From NCBI GenBank assembly GCA_910588825.1, contig CAJURF010000008.1, positions 8,612 through 72,611 on the forward strand: 64,000 nt of DNA, written 5' to 3'. The notes under the pieces are model-generated. The model ran no database searches. It saw only the letters and a program-made list of their open reading frames with translations, and had not been told where the DNA came from. Positions 61,913-64,000 of this stretch are shown piece after piece. Positions within the stretch are counted from its first letter, which is position 1. Every line of letters starts with the position of its first letter. This DNA is from an uncultured Lachnospiraceae bacterium (GTDB lineage: Bacteria; Bacillota; Clostridia; Lachnospirales; Lachnospiraceae). The translations under genes were made by a program, and so were the position numbers.

Positions 61913-62932
61913 ATGAAGAACAAAAGAAAAACCCGTCTCGCTCTGACAGCAGCCTCTCTATGCCTGCTGGCTGCATTCCCGGTACGCGCCCAGGCACTTT
62001 CCCAGAATGCCTTTGACCCTTTGTGGCAGGAGTCTGAAAATGTCAGCTATATTGTTGATTTTCTGGATTATGACGGAAGCATTCTGGATTCAAGGGTCTG
62101 TGAATATGGCGAAAAACTGGAAGATATCAAGATTCCCCAGCGCCTTTCTGATGAGGAATACAACTACCAGTTTGCCGGATGGGAGCCGCAGCTTTCCGAA
62201 ATCGTTACAGACTGTGCCTGCTATATGGCTGTCTATCAGAGACAGGCCAAATCCTCTGTAAGTGGAGGAAACAACAGCATGGAACCGGAAATACATGAAC
62301 AGTCAGAAGTTTCACAAAAAGCATCCTCTAACACATCCTCTTCAGAAGCAATCGATCAGATCCACGCCGTTTCCTTTGATGTAATTTCTTTTCAAATAGG
62401 AACTGAGACAGAAAAGCCGAAACCTCCAATTGAAAATACAGAAAATCTCCATGAACCCACTATCCCAGAAGATTCCTCTCTTGAAACGATTTCATCCGAA
62501 AGTGCCCATGAAACAAACAAAAATGTTTCCCAGGAGGAGAACGGCAATTCCCATCCGGCCTCTTCACTGGCCGCCGGGACAGACCATATGCCAAATACTC
62601 CGGAAACGTCTGCTGGCATAGACACAGACTCTTTCGCTGCGCAGATGGAGCAGCCGGATGATGCCGCTGTCCGTAAAAAGAAACAGGAGCCGGCCCGTCC
62701 CATTCACAAGAAGAACAACCGGGTAGAAAAAGCGCCGGAGAAAGCATCCATACAAAAGACTGCCCAGGCATCTGTCAGAGACACCAGTACACCCACACCA
62801 TCACCTGCCCTGAAAAAATCCGGACAGATCTCCAGAACACAACTTCCTGCTTCCCCGCTGACATGGATTTTCACCGGATGTATGTTAGGTATGCTTCATT
62901 TTGGTTTCCGTAAATACAGACGGCGATCATAA
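61913..62932 (+). CDS. Secreted, wall-anchored or membrane-anchored Ser/Thr-rich surface protein
   Basis: The 339-residue protein has a signal peptide (about residues 1-27), then an InlB-like beta-grasp repeat (YIVDFLDYDGSILDSRVCEYG and FAGWEPQLSEIV). A long low-complexity Ser/Glu/Pro/Thr stretch runs over residues about 105-300. It ends QLPASPLTWIFTGCMLGMLH with a hydrophobic run and RKYRRRS, like a wall-sorting signal whose LPxTG is changed to LPASP. The ATG after GAGGTAATT is used. The function is not known; it may be an adhesin fragment. Confidence 0.7.
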   Translation: MKNKRKTRLALTAASLCLLAAFPVRAQALSQNAFDPLWQESENVSYIVDFLDYDGSILDSRVCEYGEKLEDIKIPQRLSDEEYNYQFAGWEPQLSEIVTDCACYMAVYQRQAKSSVSGGNNSMEPEIHEQSEVSQKASSNTSSSEAIDQIHAVSFDVISFQIGTETEKPKPPIENTENLHEPTIPEDSSLETISSESAHETNKNVSQEENGNSHPASSLAAGTDHMPNTPETSAGIDTDSFAAQMEQPDDAAVRKKKQEPARPIHKKNNRVEKAPEKASIQKTAQASVRDTSTPTPSPALKKSGQISRTQLPASPLTWIFTGCMLGMLHFGFRKYRRRS

Positions 62933-62997
62933 TATCAGCGGGCTCTTTCGGGTCATTATGGTCTGATTCAAAAAATAAAGAAAGGGGAAATCCTATC

Positions 62998-63621
62998 GTG
63001 GGATTTTATCTGAACAGTAAAAAGGCACGGAGCAACTATCAGGAGATTGTAAATTCCGCGTATTTTGTGGATAAAACTCTGCTGCTGAAAGAGCTGATTC
63101 CTATTGTGGGCCAAGGAAATACAACGGGACAAAAGTGCATACATTAGCTTTCTGAGTACTTTGCTGAAAGACCAGCCTTATGTGGAGATGGTCTATATGA
63201 CCGGAATCCTTCCCATTGAAAAATACTCCAGCGGTTCAGAACTGAATATGTTTTTAGAATATACTATGGCATCTGAAGAAAAATACTGTGAATATTTTGG
63301 ATTTACCGTGGAAGAGACAGACTGTCTGTATGAAAAATATCTGGAACTGGCAGAAAACCCAAGAATCACAAGAGAAGAACTGCGGACCTGGTATGACGGG
63401 TATCACACCAAAGAAGAAATCTTTTCAGCAAAAGAGCCGTCTCTGGGTTAGGTATACCATCTGAAGAAGCCATCCAGCAGATTAAAGATCGAAAATATGC
63501 TCTCAAATTCCGAAAAAGGCTTGGAGAAAAGGAAGCATATACTGGGAAAATCCTTGCAGTGGGAATTACTTACCACAAAAAGGACAAGGTGCACAAAAGC
63601 ATAATCGAGGAATTGGCATAA
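62998..63621 (+). pseudogene. AAA-ATPase/PD-(D/E)XK nuclease-like gene, broken in three pieces
   Basis: Three parts of one gut-bacterial family (AAA-ATPase-like PF09820 plus C-terminal nuclease domain PF08011) remain. Part one starts with GTG and codes GFYLNSKKARSNYQEIVN to YFVDKTLLLKELIPIV. In another frame part two carries SFLSTLLKDQPYVEMVYMTG, ILPIEKYSSGS and TWYDGYHTKEEIF. Part three is the end of the nuclease domain, RKYALKFRKRLGEKEAYTGK and AVGITYHKKDKVH. Both joins lack large internal blocks, including the Walker motifs and nuclease core. Confidence 0.82.
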
Positions 63622-63691
63622 TACTCTGCCCATGGCAGGCAATACCCATGATTCAGTGTGGGTATTCCTGCCAGACCAGAATAAACCGCTC

Positions 63692-64000
63692 CTACAAAAA
63701 CATCGTCATATAAATGGGTATACAGAATATATCCCTGTCTTTTCTAATATCCTTTGTGTAAATCAGATATCTCCTCAAAACCCGCGCAGAAAACTTATGA
63801 TAAAACGCGTCCAGCGAAGCATGTGTCCGATAACCGGAAGACTTTATTTCCAGCGGACAGATTTTATTATTTCTTGCCAATAGAAAATCCACTTCATAAT
63901 TATGATTTGATGTCTCTTTGGGAAATGTATAATAGTACAATTCATTTCCCGACGCTTTCAGCATTTGTGCGGCCATGTTTTCGTAGAGATACCCTAAATC
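63692..64000 (-). CDS. C-terminal end of a DUF4143-type ATPase (cut by window edge)
   Basis: The frame is open to the right edge (DLGYLYENMAAQMLKAS) so only about the last 100 residues are visible. They match the DUF4143 domain of ATPases common in gut bacteria, with the nuclease-like pattern YEVDFLLARNNKICPLEIKS, similar to PD-(D/E)XK cores. The ATPase part would lie beyond the window. The frame here is intact. Confidence 0.8.
   Translation of the reverse strand, partial: DLGYLYENMAAQMLKASGNELYYYTFPKETSNHNYEVDFLLARNNKICPLEIKSSGYRTHASLDAFYHKFSARVLRRYLIYTKDIRKDRDIFCIPIYMTMFL

Noticed and set aside
1..64000. rRNA, tRNA, tmRNA or CRISPR loci
   Set aside because: None recognised on reading both strands; short tRNAs could still be missed without a search tool.

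Overview
The window is a 64 kb piece of a Firmicutes chromosome, most likely a Lachnospiraceae member of the Blautia/Ruminococcus type. This rests on sequence features: an L27 protein with a cleavable N-terminal extension beside its Prp protease, an endonuclease-type MutL with no MutH, Firmicutes-type LexA boxes, a sepF/ylmH division cluster, moderate G+C and AGGAGG-type ribosome binding sites. No rRNA, tRNA or CRISPR array was seen.

Left part (1-32.4 kb, mostly + strand). A repair and tRNA-modification operon (mutS cut by the left edge, mutL, miaA, a PLP enzyme, two flavoproteins) leads into radC and a cell-shape block: mreB, mreC, mreD, an unusually long PBP2, minD, minE and rodA, followed by a D,D-carboxypeptidase. 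Next come a small P-loop protein, a DUF378 membrane protein, and a division/maturation cluster (HlyD-like protein, yggS, sepF, ylmH, aroB, lspA, rluD, cytidylate-kinase-like gene). Then ttcA-like, an AI-2E-type permease, dtd, a secreted M23 peptidase with wall-binding repeats, a tyrosine recombinase, and lexA with two adjacent LexA boxes.

Middle (32.5-57.2 kb, mostly - strand). The ribosome/GTPase operon reads rplU-prp-rpmA-obgE-yhbY-nadD-yqeK-rsfS from one good promoter. A carbohydrate ABC transporter (binding protein plus two permeases, no ATPase) sits near a divergent YesL-type gene, an AraC regulator and a GH36 alpha-galactosidase, suggesting alpha-galactoside use. The alpha-galactosidase and regulator lie at the end of a same-strand run: corA, a rhomboid-fold protein with a zinc ribbon, pyk, lysA. 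aroC points the other way. A tight six-gene operon holds an HD hydrolase, nth, a cobA-hemD fusion, hemB, hemL and a beta-propeller protein; hemA and hemC are absent from it.

Right part (57.3-64 kb) is accessory and partly decayed. It has a small DUF3791-like gene translationally coupled to a short RtcB-type RNA ligase, a degenerate stretch, an internally deleted IS91-type transposase, a hicAB toxin-antitoxin pair with a consensus promoter, a small broken gene, a secreted Ser/Thr/Pro-rich surface protein, a triply broken AAA-ATPase/nuclease pseudogene, and the end of a DUF4143-type ATPase cut by the right edge.

No single undescribed system stands out beyond doubt. The best candidates for a second look are the RtcB/small-protein operon, the rhomboid-like protein that seems to lack protease residues, the structured 27.4 kb intergenic element, and the MinDE genes embedded in the elongasome operon.
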